Source: Tamaricihabitans halophyticus
GTDB lineage: Bacteria; Actinomycetota; Actinomycetes; Mycobacteriales; Pseudonocardiaceae
Length of the DNA stretch: 64,000 nucleotides
Assembly (NCBI RefSeq): GCF_004340875.1
Contig: NZ_SLXQ01000006.1
Coordinates: 238,338 to 302,337 of the forward strand
Direction: 5' to 3'
Below, one piece after another: positions 7,413 through 15,958 of the stretch. The notes below the pieces were generated by a model. It searched no databases and was not told the DNA's origin. It worked only from the letters and a program-made list of their open reading frames with translations. Both the position numbers and the translations under genes were made by a program. Within the stretch, counting starts at the first letter, position 1. Every line of letters begins with the position of its first letter.

Positions 7413-8909
7413 TCAGCCGCTGATCGCCGCGCGCAGCCGCGCGAGTGTCCTATCGCGACCGAGCAGCTCCATCGACTCGTAGAGCGGCGGTGAAACGGTG
7501 CGACCGGTCACCGCGACACGAACCGGAGCAAATGCCTTGCGCGGCTTCAGTTCCAGGCCGTCCACGAGCGCTTCCTTCAAGGCTCGCTCGATTTCCGGGG
7601 TCGTCCACTCCGCGAGATCAGTCAACGCGCGTTCACTTGCCGCCAGCACCGCCCCGGAGCCTTCGCCGAACGCCTTTGCGGCGGAATCTGGCTCGGGCGC
7701 GAAATCGGCATCCGCAACGAAAAGGAACCGCAGCATGCCAACCCCTTCGGCGAGCACGCCCACCCGCTCCTGCACCAGTGCCGCGGCGGAACGCAACAAC
7801 TCGAGCTGCTGCCCGGTCGGCTCCGCCGGCAGTAGCCTCGCCTGCACCAGATAGGGAAGCAGCCGCCGCACGAACTCCTCGGCCGGTAGCGCCCGCAGAT
7901 GCGTCGCGTTGATCGCCTCGGCTTTCTTGAGGTCGAACCGCGCGGGGTTCGGGCTCACCCTGGAGATATCGAATGCCGCCACCATCTCGGCCATGCTGAA
8001 GACGTCCCGGTCTTCCGCGATGGACCAGCCGAGCAGCGCGAGGTAGTTCAACATCCCCTCGGGCAGGAAGCCGCGGTCCCGGTAGTTGAACAGGTTCGAC
8101 TCTGGATCGCGCTTCGACAGCTTCTTGTTGCCTTCGCCACGCACCAGGGGCAGATGCGCATAGCTCGGGATGGACTCGGCGACACCGATCCGCCGCAGCG
8201 CGGCGAACAGCGCTATCTGGCGCGGAGTGGACGGCAGCAGGTCCTCGCCACGGAGGATATGCGTGATCCGCATCATGGCGTCGTCCACCGGATTGACGAA
8301 CGGGTACAGCGGCGCACCATTGGCGCGAATCAACACCGGGTCCGGCACGCTGCCCGCGGCGAAGGTGACCTCACCCCGGATCAGATCGGTGAACGTAATG
8401 TCCTCATCCGGCATCCGCAGCCGCAGCACCGGTTCGCGGCCCTCGGCACGCAGCTCCGCCTTCCGGTCCTCGGTCAGCTCCCGGTCGGCGTTGTCATAGC
8501 CGAGCTTCGGGTCCTGGCCAGCCGCCTTCCTGCGTTCCTCGATGTCCGCGGCGGAGGAGAACGACTCGTACAGCTCACCGGCTTCCAGCAACCGGCGGGC
8601 CACATCGGCGTAGATCTCCCCACGCTCGCTCTGCCGGTATGGCCCGTACGGACCACCGACCTCGGGCCCTTCGTCCCAGTCGATACCGAGCCAGCGCAGA
8701 CCCTCGATGATCGCCGCGTAACTCTCCTCGGAGTCCCGCGCGGCATCGGTGTCCTCGATGCGGAACACCAGCTGGCCGCCGTTGTGCCTGGCAAAGGCCC
8801 AGTTGAACAGGGCGGCGCGAACCAGTCCGACGTGCGGAATCCCGGTTGGCGAGGGACAGAACCGGGCGCGCACCGCGCCCACGCTGGGGGTATCCGTGGT
8901 CTCAGTCAT
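7413..8909 (-). CDS. gltX: Glutamyl-tRNA synthetase
   Basis: 498-residue class I synthetase. The HIGH-type motif is [18 protein letters not shown] and the KMSKS-type motif is NKKLSKRD. The anticodon-binding helical domain occupies about the last 170 residues. Actinobacteria normally lack GlnRS, so this enzyme is expected to be non-discriminating and to make both Glu-tRNA(Glu) and Glu-tRNA(Gln); GatCAB (32839-36187) then amidates the latter. The position beside the FAH-fold gene matches M. tuberculosis gltS-Rv2993c. Confidence 0.97.
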   Translation of the reverse strand: MTETTDTPSVGAVRARFCPSPTGIPHVGLVRAALFNWAFARHNGGQLVFRIEDTDAARDSEESYAAIIEGLRWLGIDWDEGPEVGGPYGPYRQSERGEIYADVARRLLEAGELYESFSSAADIEERRKAAGQDPKLGYDNADRELTEDRKAELRAEGREPVLRLRMPDEDITFTDLIRGEVTFAAGSVPDPVLIRANGAPLYPFVNPVDDAMMRITHILRGEDLLPSTPRQIALFAALRRIGVAESIPSYAHLPLVRGEGNKKLSKRDPESNLFNYRDRGFLPEGMLNYLALLGWSIAEDRDVFSMAEMVAAFDISRVSPNPARFDLKKAEAINATHLRALPAEEFVRRLLPYLVQARLLPAEPTGQQLELLRSAAALVQERVGVLAEGVGMLRFLFVADADFAPEPDSAAKAFGEGSGAVLAASERALTDLAEWTTPEIERALKEALVDGLELKPRKAFAPVRVAVTGRTVSPPLYESMELLGRDRTLARLRAAISG

Positions 8910-8977
8910 GACCCATAAAGGGTATCCGCACGGTCTCGACTTGACTCTCGCGGCCGGTTCGCCGCATCCTGTAATTA

Positions 8978-8993
8978 TTCAACCACCGTTGAA
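8978..8993. promoter_or_regulatory. Small dyad before the FAD monooxygenase
   Basis: TTCAAC-CACC-GTTGAA, a perfect 6-bp inverted repeat just upstream of a strong RBS (AGGAGGGG) and the ATG at 9006. It may be a repressor site; no regulator gene is adjacent. Confidence 0.35.
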
Positions 8994-9005
8994 ATAGGAG
9001 GGGTC

Positions 9006-10232
9006 ATGACTCGAACAACGTGTTGTGTGGTTGGTGGTGGACCCGCGGGGATGATGCTCGGCCTGCTCCTCGCGCGCGCCGGCGTCGAGGTAACCGTGTT
9101 GGAAAAGCACGGTGATTTTCTGCGCGATTTCCGCGGTGACACGGTCCACCCGACGACGATGGTGCTGCTCGATGAGCTAGGGCTCGGCGAGCAGTTCGAC
9201 AAGATGCCGCAGAGTCGGCTGGACACCATCCGGGTACCAACCGCCGAGGGCATGACGCCCTTCGGCGATCTCACCAGGCTGCGCGGGAAGCGGCCGTACA
9301 TCGCGATGGTCCCGCAGTGGGATCTGCTTGATCTGCTCGCCGAAGCTGGCCGAGCCGAGCCAGGGTTCACGCTGCGAATGAACACCGAGGCCACCGAGCT
9401 GATCAGGTCGGGAGACCGGATCAGCGGCGTGCGATACCGCGAGTCGAACGGGACCGAGGGCGAGATTCACGCCGAGCTGACGGTCGCCTGCGATGGTCGC
9501 GGATCGGTGCTCCGGCACGGCGCGGGACTACGTCCGCGCGAATGGACCACGCCGATGGACGCGTGGTGGTTCAAGTTGCCTCGTAAGGACAGCGATCCTG
9601 CCGGTGGGCTCGGCCTGTTCAGTAACCAGCGCGCCACGATCTTCATCGACCGAGGCGATTACTGGCAGACCGCGGCGCTGATCCCCAAGGGCACGGACAG
9701 CAGGGTTCGCACCGGTGAGGTGAGCACGATCGTCAAAGACCTCGCCGAGCCGTTGCCGTGGCTCGCCGATCGCACCGACGCCCTGCGGTCCTGGGATGAG
9801 GTGAAACTGCTCGACGTGCGGCTGGACCGGTTGCGGACCTGGCATCGGGACGGGCTGCTGTGCATCGGCGATGCGGCGCACGCGATGTCGCCGGTCGGCG
9901 GCGTGGGGATCAACCTCGCGATCCAGGACGCCGTAGCGGCGGCCAGACTGCTCGCCGCACCGCTGCGCACCGGCCGGCCGAGCACCCGGGACCTTGCCAG
10001 GGTGCGCCGGCGCAGGCTGCCTGCCACGGTACTGACCCAGCTGCTCCAGCGAACGCTGCACGCCCGCGCACTGGCGCCGGCACTGGACGGGAAAATCGAT
10101 ATCATCCACGGCGCCAAACCGCCGCTGCCCCTTCGGCTGATGCGGCGCTGGCCCGCCCTGCAGGGAATACCCGCCTATGTGCTCGGTCGCGGTGTCCGGC
10201 CGGAACGCGCACCACGGTTCGCCCGCAGGTAA
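9006..10232 (+). CDS. FAD-dependent monooxygenase (PHBH/TfdB-like)
   Basis: 408 residues. The N-terminal Rossmann motif is CCVVGGGPAGMMLGLLLARAG, the DG motif is VACDGRGSVLRHGAGL, and the GD motif is LLCIGDAAHAMSPVGGVGIN. This order defines class A flavoprotein hydroxylases acting on aromatic or polyketide substrates. The C-terminal third is short and basic, with no thioredoxin-like extension. It is divergent from gltX and convergent with the FAH-fold gene. The substrate is unknown. Confidence 0.85.
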   Translation: MTRTTCCVVGGGPAGMMLGLLLARAGVEVTVLEKHGDFLRDFRGDTVHPTTMVLLDELGLGEQFDKMPQSRLDTIRVPTAEGMTPFGDLTRLRGKRPYIAMVPQWDLLDLLAEAGRAEPGFTLRMNTEATELIRSGDRISGVRYRESNGTEGEIHAELTVACDGRGSVLRHGAGLRPREWTTPMDAWWFKLPRKDSDPAGGLGLFSNQRATIFIDRGDYWQTAALIPKGTDSRVRTGEVSTIVKDLAEPLPWLADRTDALRSWDEVKLLDVRLDRLRTWHRDGLLCIGDAAHAMSPVGGVGINLAIQDAVAAARLLAAPLRTGRPSTRDLARVRRRRLPATVLTQLLQRTLHARALAPALDGKIDIIHGAKPPLPLRLMRRWPALQGIPAYVLGRGVRPERAPRFARR

Positions 10233-10274
10233 CGGACCGAACCCGGCAGGATCAGCGGGGCCATACCGGGCTGG

Positions 10275-11057
10275 TCAGCGGGGCTGTACCGGGTTGGTCA
10301 GCGAGCCGATGCCCTGCACGGTCACCGTGACATTTTGCCCGGCACTCAGTGGGCCGACCCCGGCCGGAGTGCCGGTAAGGATCACATCACCGGGCAGCAG
10401 GGTCATCACCTTGGAGATCCACTCCACCAGTTTGCCGACATCGTGCAGCAGCAGCGAGGTGCGGGAATCCTGCCGCACCTCGCCATCCAGCTCGGTACGG
10501 ATGGCCAGATCGGCTGGGTCCAGCTCGGTTTCGATCCACGGGCCAAGCGGGCAGAACGTGTCATGCCCCTTGGCCCTGGTGAACTGCCCATCCGCCTTCT
10601 GCTGATCGCGCGCCGTGACGTCGTTCGCGACGGTGTAGCCAAGCAGCACCTTGCTCGCGCCGGCAGCCGGAACGTCTTTGCACGGGGTGCCAACGACCGC
10701 GGCGAGTTCACCCTCGAAGTCCACCCGCTCGGAATCGCCCGGCAACTTGATCGGGTTGTTCGGGCCGATCACCGAGGTGTTCGGCTTCATGAAAATCACC
10801 GGGTTCGCTGGCGCCTCGCTGCCCATCTCCGCCGCGTGATCGGCGTAGTTCTTGCCGATACACACGATCTTCGTTGGCAGGATCGGCGCGAGCAGCCGAA
10901 CATCGGCGAGCGGCCAGCGCCGGCCGGTGAAATTCGGCGTACCGAATGGGTGTTCGGCGATTTCCGCCGCGGTCAGCTGATCCGGTGTCGCTTCCGCCGG
11001 GCCTTCGATAGCCGCGAAGGCGACACCCTCCGGGTGAGCAATTCGACCTAAACGCAC
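10275..11057 (-). CDS. Fumarylacetoacetate hydrolase-fold protein
   Basis: 260 residues. The FAH domain carries the metal-binding acidic residues in VDFEGELAAVVG and ANDVTARDQQ, plus the family motifs GKNYADHAAEMG and GDVILTGTPAGVG. Members are 2-hydroxyhepta-2,4-diene-1,7-dioate isomerases, acylpyruvate hydrolases or oxaloacetate decarboxylases. It matches M. tuberculosis Rv2993c by position and size. The exact substrate cannot be assigned. The gap to the FAD gene (10233-10274) is 42 bp with an imperfect repeat around GGTCAGCGGGG. Confidence 0.87.
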   Translation of the reverse strand: MRLGRIAHPEGVAFAAIEGPAEATPDQLTAAEIAEHPFGTPNFTGRRWPLADVRLLAPILPTKIVCIGKNYADHAAEMGSEAPANPVIFMKPNTSVIGPNNPIKLPGDSERVDFEGELAAVVGTPCKDVPAAGASKVLLGYTVANDVTARDQQKADGQFTRAKGHDTFCPLGPWIETELDPADLAIRTELDGEVRQDSRTSLLLHDVGKLVEWISKVMTLLPGDVILTGTPAGVGPLSAGQNVTVTVQGIGSLTNPVQPR

Positions 11058-11120
11058 CCGGTCAGCCTAACCGCCAAGGCGGCACCGCCGCGCGGGGTAT
11101 CGCCGAACCCGGTCAGCGGA

Positions 11121-12767
11121 TCACGCCGGCGACGAGGCTTGCGGGACCCGATCCCACATCGCCTTGTGGACCAACGCGTCGCAGAGCGCCAACCAGCTCG
11201 CTTCCACGATATTGCCGTGGACGCCGACGGTGGTCCACTCCGCCTGGCCGTCGCTCGACTCGAGCAGCACCCTGGTCACCGCGTCGGTTCCCGGATGTCC
11301 TGGCAGGATCCGCACCTTGTAGTCAGTCAACTCGACACTGTTCAACCAGGACAGATAAGGGCTGAGTGCCTTGCGCAGCGCGGCGTCCAACGCGTGTACC
11401 GGACCGTTGCCCTCGGCCGTGGCGATCACCCGCTCGCCGGACACGTGCACCTTCACCGTGGCCTCGGAAATCACGCTGCCGTCCTGCGCGTGATCAAGTA
11501 CCACGCGATACGACTCGAGCGCGAAGGGCGGTTCGTCCAGCCGGACCGGATCGTCCTTGATCTCGTTGCGCAACAACAGCTCCAACGACGCGTCGGCCGC
11601 TTCGAAGCTCCAGCCGCCTGCTTCGAGTTCCTTCACTCGATGCACCACATTAGACAGTGCCTCAGGCTGGCCGGCCAGGTCGACCCCGAGCTCACGAGCT
11701 TTGAGCTCCAGGCTGGCCCGGCCGGCCATTTCAGTGACCAGCACCCGCATATCGTTGCCGACAGTGGCCGGATCGATGTGGTTGTACAGTTCCGGATCCA
11801 CTTTGATCGCGCTCGCGTGCAGCCCCGCCTTGTGAGCGAAGGCCGACGACCCGACATATGCCTGGTGGGTGTCCGGGGCGATATTCGCGATCTCGGCTAG
11901 TGCGTGGGAAACGCGGGTAAGCTCACCGAGATTTTCCGGTGGCAGCACCGGCATCTCGAGCTTGGTCACCAGGTTTCCCACGACGGCGAACAGATCGGCG
12001 TTACCCGCCCGTTCGCCATATCCGTTGGCGGTGCATTGCACGTGGGTCGCACCTGCCTGCACCGCGGCAACGGAGTTCGCGACGGCACACGAGGTGTCGT
12101 CCTGACAGTGAATGCCCACCCGGAACCCCGTCCGCGCGATGACCTCGGTCACCGTCTGGGACAGCCCGAGCGGCAGTGCCCCGCCGTTCGTATCGCAGAG
12201 CACCACGACATCCGCGCCTCCCTGTACGGCGGCGTCGAGCACCCGGAGGGCGCAGTCCGGATCGAAGGCGTACCCGTCGAAGAAGTGCTCGGCGTCCAGG
12301 AAGACCCGCCGCCCCTCGCCGACAAGGAATTCCGTGGTTTCCCTGACCATCGCGCAGGCTTCGGCCACGTCGGTGCGCAGCGCACGTTCGATATGCCGCC
12401 GATCCGATTTCGCCACCAGGGTGACCACGGGTGCCTGGGAGTCGAGCAAGGCGCGCACCTGCGCGTCCTCTTCGGCGCGCACGCCGGCACGCCGAGTGGA
12501 TCCAAACGCGACCAGCGCGGCGTGCCGCAGCTCGAGTTCACCGGCGGCCGCGCGCTGGAAGAACTCGGTGTCCTTGGGCAACGCACCTGGCCAACCGCCT
12601 TCGATGAAGCCGACCCCCAGCCCGTCGAGCAAGCGCGCCACGGCCAGTTTGTCCGCCGCGGAGTAGGTGATCCCCTCCCGCTGCGCACCGTCCCGAAGGG
12701 TGGTGTCGTACACATGGAAGGCGTCACCGAGTGGCGTGTTCTTCGGGGTTTGCGCGGTGCTGGTCAC
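11121..12767 (-). CDS. cimA: Citramalate synthase
   Basis: 548-residue DRE-TIM metallolyase condensing pyruvate and acetyl-CoA to (R)-citramalate, the first step of the threonine-independent isoleucine route. VYDTTLRDGAQREGITYS gives the catalytic DRE segment; GIHCQDDTSCAVANSVAAVQ and HVQCTANGYGERAGNADL are family signatures. The C-terminal about 150 residues form the LeuA-type dimer regulatory domain that binds the feedback amino acid. CimA rather than LeuA is called from the TTLRDGAQREGI variant and the overall length. GTG start with RBS CAGGAGACAAG. An Ile-codon leader and T-tailed terminator lie upstream, consistent with isoleucine control. Confidence 0.9.
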   Translation of the reverse strand: MTSTAQTPKNTPLGDAFHVYDTTLRDGAQREGITYSAADKLAVARLLDGLGVGFIEGGWPGALPKDTEFFQRAAAGELELRHAALVAFGSTRRAGVRAEEDAQVRALLDSQAPVVTLVAKSDRRHIERALRTDVAEACAMVRETTEFLVGEGRRVFLDAEHFFDGYAFDPDCALRVLDAAVQGGADVVVLCDTNGGALPLGLSQTVTEVIARTGFRVGIHCQDDTSCAVANSVAAVQAGATHVQCTANGYGERAGNADLFAVVGNLVTKLEMPVLPPENLGELTRVSHALAEIANIAPDTHQAYVGSSAFAHKAGLHASAIKVDPELYNHIDPATVGNDMRVLVTEMAGRASLELKARELGVDLAGQPEALSNVVHRVKELEAGGWSFEAADASLELLLRNEIKDDPVRLDEPPFALESYRVVLDHAQDGSVISEATVKVHVSGERVIATAEGNGPVHALDAALRKALSPYLSWLNSVELTDYKVRILPGHPGTDAVTRVLLESSDGQAEWTTVGVHGNIVEASWLALCDALVHKAMWDRVPQASSPA

Positions 12768-12802
12768 CTTGTCTCCTGGTCCGCGAAAGTGGCTGTGGCA
12801 AC

Positions 12803-12835
12803 AAAAAAGACCCCCCGCGGAAATGCGAGAGGTCT
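12803..12835 (-). terminator. Attenuator terminator before cimA
   Basis: On the minus strand AGACCTCTCGC pairs with GCGGGGGGTCT (two G-U pairs) around ATTTCC, followed by a run of T. It lies 36 nt before the cimA start and 22 nt after the leader-peptide stop, so it can end transcription before cimA. Confidence 0.8.
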
Positions 12836-12870
12836 GCGCGCCGGGTGTTCTTGCTTGTTACCCGACGCGC
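12836..12870 (-). promoter_or_regulatory. Protector stem of the cimA attenuator
   Basis: On the minus strand GCGCGTCGGG (12870-12861), covering the last leader codons, can pair with CCCGGCGCGC (12845-12836), which directly abuts the terminator stem. The leader stop codon is in the loop. A ribosome stalled on upstream Ile codons would change this pairing. I could not identify a clear antiterminator. Confidence 0.6.
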
Positions 12871-12923
12871 TCGGCAATAATGATCACGCTGAGAGCGGAC
12901 ATGCCACGGATGATGCCATACAT
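12858..12923 (-). CDS. Isoleucine-rich leader peptide of cimA
   Basis: A 21-residue open frame beginning MYGIIRG and ending SVIIIAERVG, with five Ile codons including three in a row (ATC ATT ATT). An internal ATG at 12902 would give the 14-residue MSALSVIIIAERVG. It lies just upstream of a protector stem and T-tailed terminator, in front of an isoleucine-pathway gene. No strong RBS precedes it; a TAATCC-like -10 shortly upstream suggests leaderless or near-leaderless expression. The promoter must lie inside or just after the 3' end of the GT39-like gene (stop at 12946). Confidence 0.7.
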   Translation of the reverse strand: MYGIIRGMSALSVIIIAERVG

Positions 12924-12945
12924 CGCGGGGATTACCAAATTCCGT

Positions 12946-14427
12946 TCACAGCTCGCGCAGCTCTGGCCAGATCCGCGCCCAGCTCACCGTGCGGTCGGTG
13001 GCAAGCCACACCTTGGGATCCTGCCCGGGATCGGTGGCCGCACGCACATCCCCGAAGTACCGCCGCAACCGGTCCGGCCGATCGCCGACGTAGACAACCG
13101 CGTCCACTCGCTCGGGTGGTGGCCCGAAGAACCCGTAGCCGCGGTGCGCGCTGTACGAACCAGGCAGCTCATAACGCGACGCATAAGCGTCCAGATAGGA
13201 CGCGACAACGTAACTCTCGCCGAGCAGCGCGGTACGCTCCCTTTGCCGCGCGGGGAGCTCGGCGTAAACCGTCGAGGTGTTCGCGGCAATCCGCTCGCCC
13301 ACGGGCATCCCCGGACTACTGGTGAAGACCGTGGACAGCACAAGCATCCCGATCGCCGCGGCGACACTGAGCCCGAAAGCCGGCCAGGCCAGCCAACGCA
13401 GCCGGGCCCGTCCGGCCTCCCTGCGCCACTGCAACCCGAGCGCGCCGACCGCGAAACCAACGGCGTACAGACCGCCGAGATAGTAGGGCCGGCCCGCGCC
13501 CACCACGAAGATGACGTAAAGCACGACGAAGGTCACGCCAAGGAAGCGATAGGCACGCAGGCGTTGATCGGTGAACAGCAACCACAGCCCGTAGAGCAAC
13601 AACACGAGACCGGCGATACCGGCATAGCCGAACAGTTGGAACGCCACCCCGGACCGGCCACCGGAAAGCACATCCGCTTCGGCGGCGACCACTTCGCTCA
13701 TCCGTAGTTGTGGCCAGCCGTGTATCGCCTGCCAGACCAGCGTGGGCAGGGCGATCAACAGCGCGATGCCCACGCCCACCCAGAACTTCGGCCGGCGCAA
13801 CAACTCGCGTGGCCCGAACAGCAGCACGCTGACCAGCAACACCGCGCAGAGCAGCAGCACCTGGAACTTTGTCTGCGCGGCAATCCCGATTGTCACCCCG
13901 AGGATCAGCAGCTGCCGGTCGTCACGCAGCCTGATCCACCGCACGAGCAACCAGACAAGCAACAGCCACTGCAGTGGTTCGAGGGTGTACGGGGTGAGCC
14001 AGTGTCCGCTGAGGGTGATCCACAGCGCACATGCCTGCGCGAGCGCGGTGAACACCTGCGCGCGGCGGTCCGCACCCAGTTCGCGCGCGATCAGCGCGGC
14101 TACCGGTACGGCCGCCACGGTCGCCAGCACGGCGGGTAGCCGCAGCACGAACAGCGAATCCGGTGCCACCGCATCCATCGCGGCAGCAAGCAGCGGCACG
14201 ACGGGTGGCTGATCCGCGAAGCCCCAGTCGAGGTGAAACCGGCCAAGCGCCAACATGTACGCCTCGTCGAGCCAGTACTCCTTGCCGATCGAGATGACCA
14301 GGTGCGCCGCCAGAACCAGCCCGGCGATGCTGAACACGGGCCAACTGGCGAACGGCGCGACCGCGCGCGCTGGCCGCCGCGGCGAGCTCGGACGGCCCTG
14401 CGTCGCGGTTGTGACCAAATCGGACAT
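12946..14427 (-). CDS. GT39-like membrane glycosyltransferase
   Basis: 493 residues with about 11 predicted membrane segments. The first extracytoplasmic loop after TM1 carries the acidic motif EYWLDEAYMLALGRF, with FADQPPVVPLLA following; this D-E pattern is typical of PMT/ArnT-like (GT-C fold) enzymes that use polyprenyl-phosphate sugars. A soluble C-terminal domain of about 120 residues follows the last helix (YGFFGPPPERVDAVVYVGD). The acceptor is unknown. It has no homologue at this place in the M. tuberculosis block. Confidence 0.8.
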   Translation of the reverse strand: MSDLVTTATQGRPSSPRRPARAVAPFASWPVFSIAGLVLAAHLVISIGKEYWLDEAYMLALGRFHLDWGFADQPPVVPLLAAAMDAVAPDSLFVLRLPAVLATVAAVPVAALIARELGADRRAQVFTALAQACALWITLSGHWLTPYTLEPLQWLLLVWLLVRWIRLRDDRQLLILGVTIGIAAQTKFQVLLLCAVLLVSVLLFGPRELLRRPKFWVGVGIALLIALPTLVWQAIHGWPQLRMSEVVAAEADVLSGGRSGVAFQLFGYAGIAGLVLLLYGLWLLFTDQRLRAYRFLGVTFVVLYVIFVVGAGRPYYLGGLYAVGFAVGALGLQWRREAGRARLRWLAWPAFGLSVAAAIGMLVLSTVFTSSPGMPVGERIAANTSTVYAELPARQRERTALLGESYVVASYLDAYASRYELPGSYSAHRGYGFFGPPPERVDAVVYVGDRPDRLRRYFGDVRAATDPGQDPKVWLATDRTVSWARIWPELREL

Positions 14428-14588
14428 ATGGCACAGCCTCTCCGTGCGGAAATCGCTTCACGCGATTACAGCGCGGCGGTCCTGGCGGCCGAGACGCCAG
14501 TTAGTAGGTATCCGGTTGGCACAAGTTGCCGGTTGGCACAACTTTGGTTGCGTACGGGCTATACCAACGAAAGCAGACATAACGCAGC
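14428..14588. other. Gap between leuB terminator and the GT39-like gene
   Basis: Contains a direct repeat of CCGGTTGGCACAA around 14509-14543. It must also hold the promoter of the GT39-like gene. Nothing else is evident. Confidence 0.4.
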
Positions 14589-14617
14589 AAAAGGGCCCGC
14601 GCCGAGGCGCGGGCCCT
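14589..14617 (-). terminator. Rho-independent terminator of leuB
   Basis: AGGGCCCGCGC (14592-14602) and GCGCGGGCCCT (14607-14617) form an 11-bp stem. On the minus strand it is followed by TTTT and lies 18 nt after the leuB stop. Confidence 0.85.
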
Positions 14618-14634
14618 GAGCAGAGCTGTAGTGG

Positions 14635-15672
14635 CTAGGCCGTCCGGGTGTTCGAGGAAACCAGCGCGGCCAGCCGGTCGCCGATCGCATGGGTGGCACC
14701 CGGCGCGGAATGGTCGCGAGTAGCCAGATCGAACGCGACCGAAGCCTCGATTCGCTTGGCCGCCTCGTGCTTGCCGAGGTGGTCAAGTAGCAGCGCGACC
14801 GAAAGCACCGTCGCGGTTGGATCGGCAAGGCCCTGCCCGGCGATATCCGGTGCGCTGCCGTGCACCGGCTCGAACATACTCGGATTGCGTCCGGTGACGT
14901 CCAGGTTCCCGCTCGCCGCAAGGCCGATCCCACCGGTCACGGCCGCGGCAAGATCGGTGAGGATATCGCCGAACAGGTTGTCCGTCACGATCACGTCGAA
15001 CCGCGCGGGGTCGGTGACCATGTGGATCGTGGTGGCATCCACGTGCTGATAGGCCACGGTCACTTCGGGGTGTTGCAGCGAAACTTCCTCGACCACCCGA
15101 GACCACAGGGAACCCGCATGGGTGAGCACGTTCGTCTTGTGCACCAGGGTCAGATGCCGGCGCGGCCGTTCGGATGCCCTGCGGAACGCGTCCCTGACCA
15201 CCCGGTCCACGCCGAAAGCCGTGTTCACGCTGACCTCGGTGGCGATCTCGTTCGGGGTGTCCTTACGCACCAAGCCGCCGTTTCCGGCATAGAGCCCTTC
15301 GGTGCCCTCGCGGACCACGACCATGTCGATCTCGCCCGGCTCGGCGAGGCTGCTGCGCACCCCGGGGTAGAGCCGTGCGGGCCGCAGGTTCACGTGGTGG
15401 TCCAGCTCGAACCGCAGGCGCAGCAACAGGCCGCGCTCCAGGATGCCGCTCGGTACCGTCGGGTCACCTACCGCGCCGAGCAGGATCGCATCGTGCTCGC
15501 GTAGTTCGCCGAGCACCGATTCGGGCAGCAGCTCCCCCGTGGCATGCCACCTGGAGGCCCCGAGGTCGTAGCGGGTGACCTCGGCCGCTGGCACGACTTC
15601 ACCGAGCACCTTCAACGCCTCGGTGACTACTTCGGGCCCGATCCCGTCACCAGGGATCACCGCGAGCCGCAT
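14635..15672 (-). CDS. leuB: 3-isopropylmalate dehydrogenase
   Basis: 345 residues, NAD-dependent oxidative decarboxylation in leucine synthesis. [15 protein letters not shown] begins the Rossmann-like fold; [24 protein letters not shown] and [20 protein letters not shown] are the substrate and metal-binding signatures. The ATG at 15672 is chosen over an upstream in-frame ATG at 15720 because GGAGGTGTG precedes it and it matches the family N-terminus. The same activity can serve the citramalate branch. Confidence 0.96.
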   Translation of the reverse strand: MRLAVIPGDGIGPEVVTEALKVLGEVVPAAEVTRYDLGASRWHATGELLPESVLGELREHDAILLGAVGDPTVPSGILERGLLLRLRFELDHHVNLRPARLYPGVRSSLAEPGEIDMVVVREGTEGLYAGNGGLVRKDTPNEIATEVSVNTAFGVDRVVRDAFRRASERPRRHLTLVHKTNVLTHAGSLWSRVVEEVSLQHPEVTVAYQHVDATTIHMVTDPARFDVIVTDNLFGDILTDLAAAVTGGIGLAASGNLDVTGRNPSMFEPVHGSAPDIAGQGLADPTATVLSVALLLDHLGKHEAAKRIEASVAFDLATRDHSAPGATHAIGDRLAALVSSNTRTA

Positions 15673-15848
15673 CCACACACCTCCAGGGGTAATCGTTCGC
15701 GTGAACTTCGCATCCCGCACAACAGACCACGCCCCGATTCACCAGTGGTGCCCGGAGCGTGGGCCGAAGTACCAGGAAGCAGGTTACCGCTAGACGCTCA
15801 ACCGACCTACCCCGGAACACACTTTGCGGTTGATCTTCTCGCATTACG

Positions 15849-15895
15849 GAACACGAATGGGGCCACCCCTCCCCGAGATGACCCCATTCGTGTTC
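15849..15895. terminator. Perfect 14-bp inverted repeat after the subtilase gene
   Basis: GAACACGAATGGGG (15849-15862) and CCCCATTCGTGTTC (15882-15895) are exact complements with a 19-nt spacer. It lies 64 nt after the subtilase stop and upstream of leuB. There is no T-run. A terminator is most likely; an operator is possible. Confidence 0.6.
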
Positions 15896-15958
15896 ACCTA
15901 ACGTCAGCACCGCCGGCCGAAGCCGGCATTGGCGGTACCCGTTAACCAGCCCATCGCG

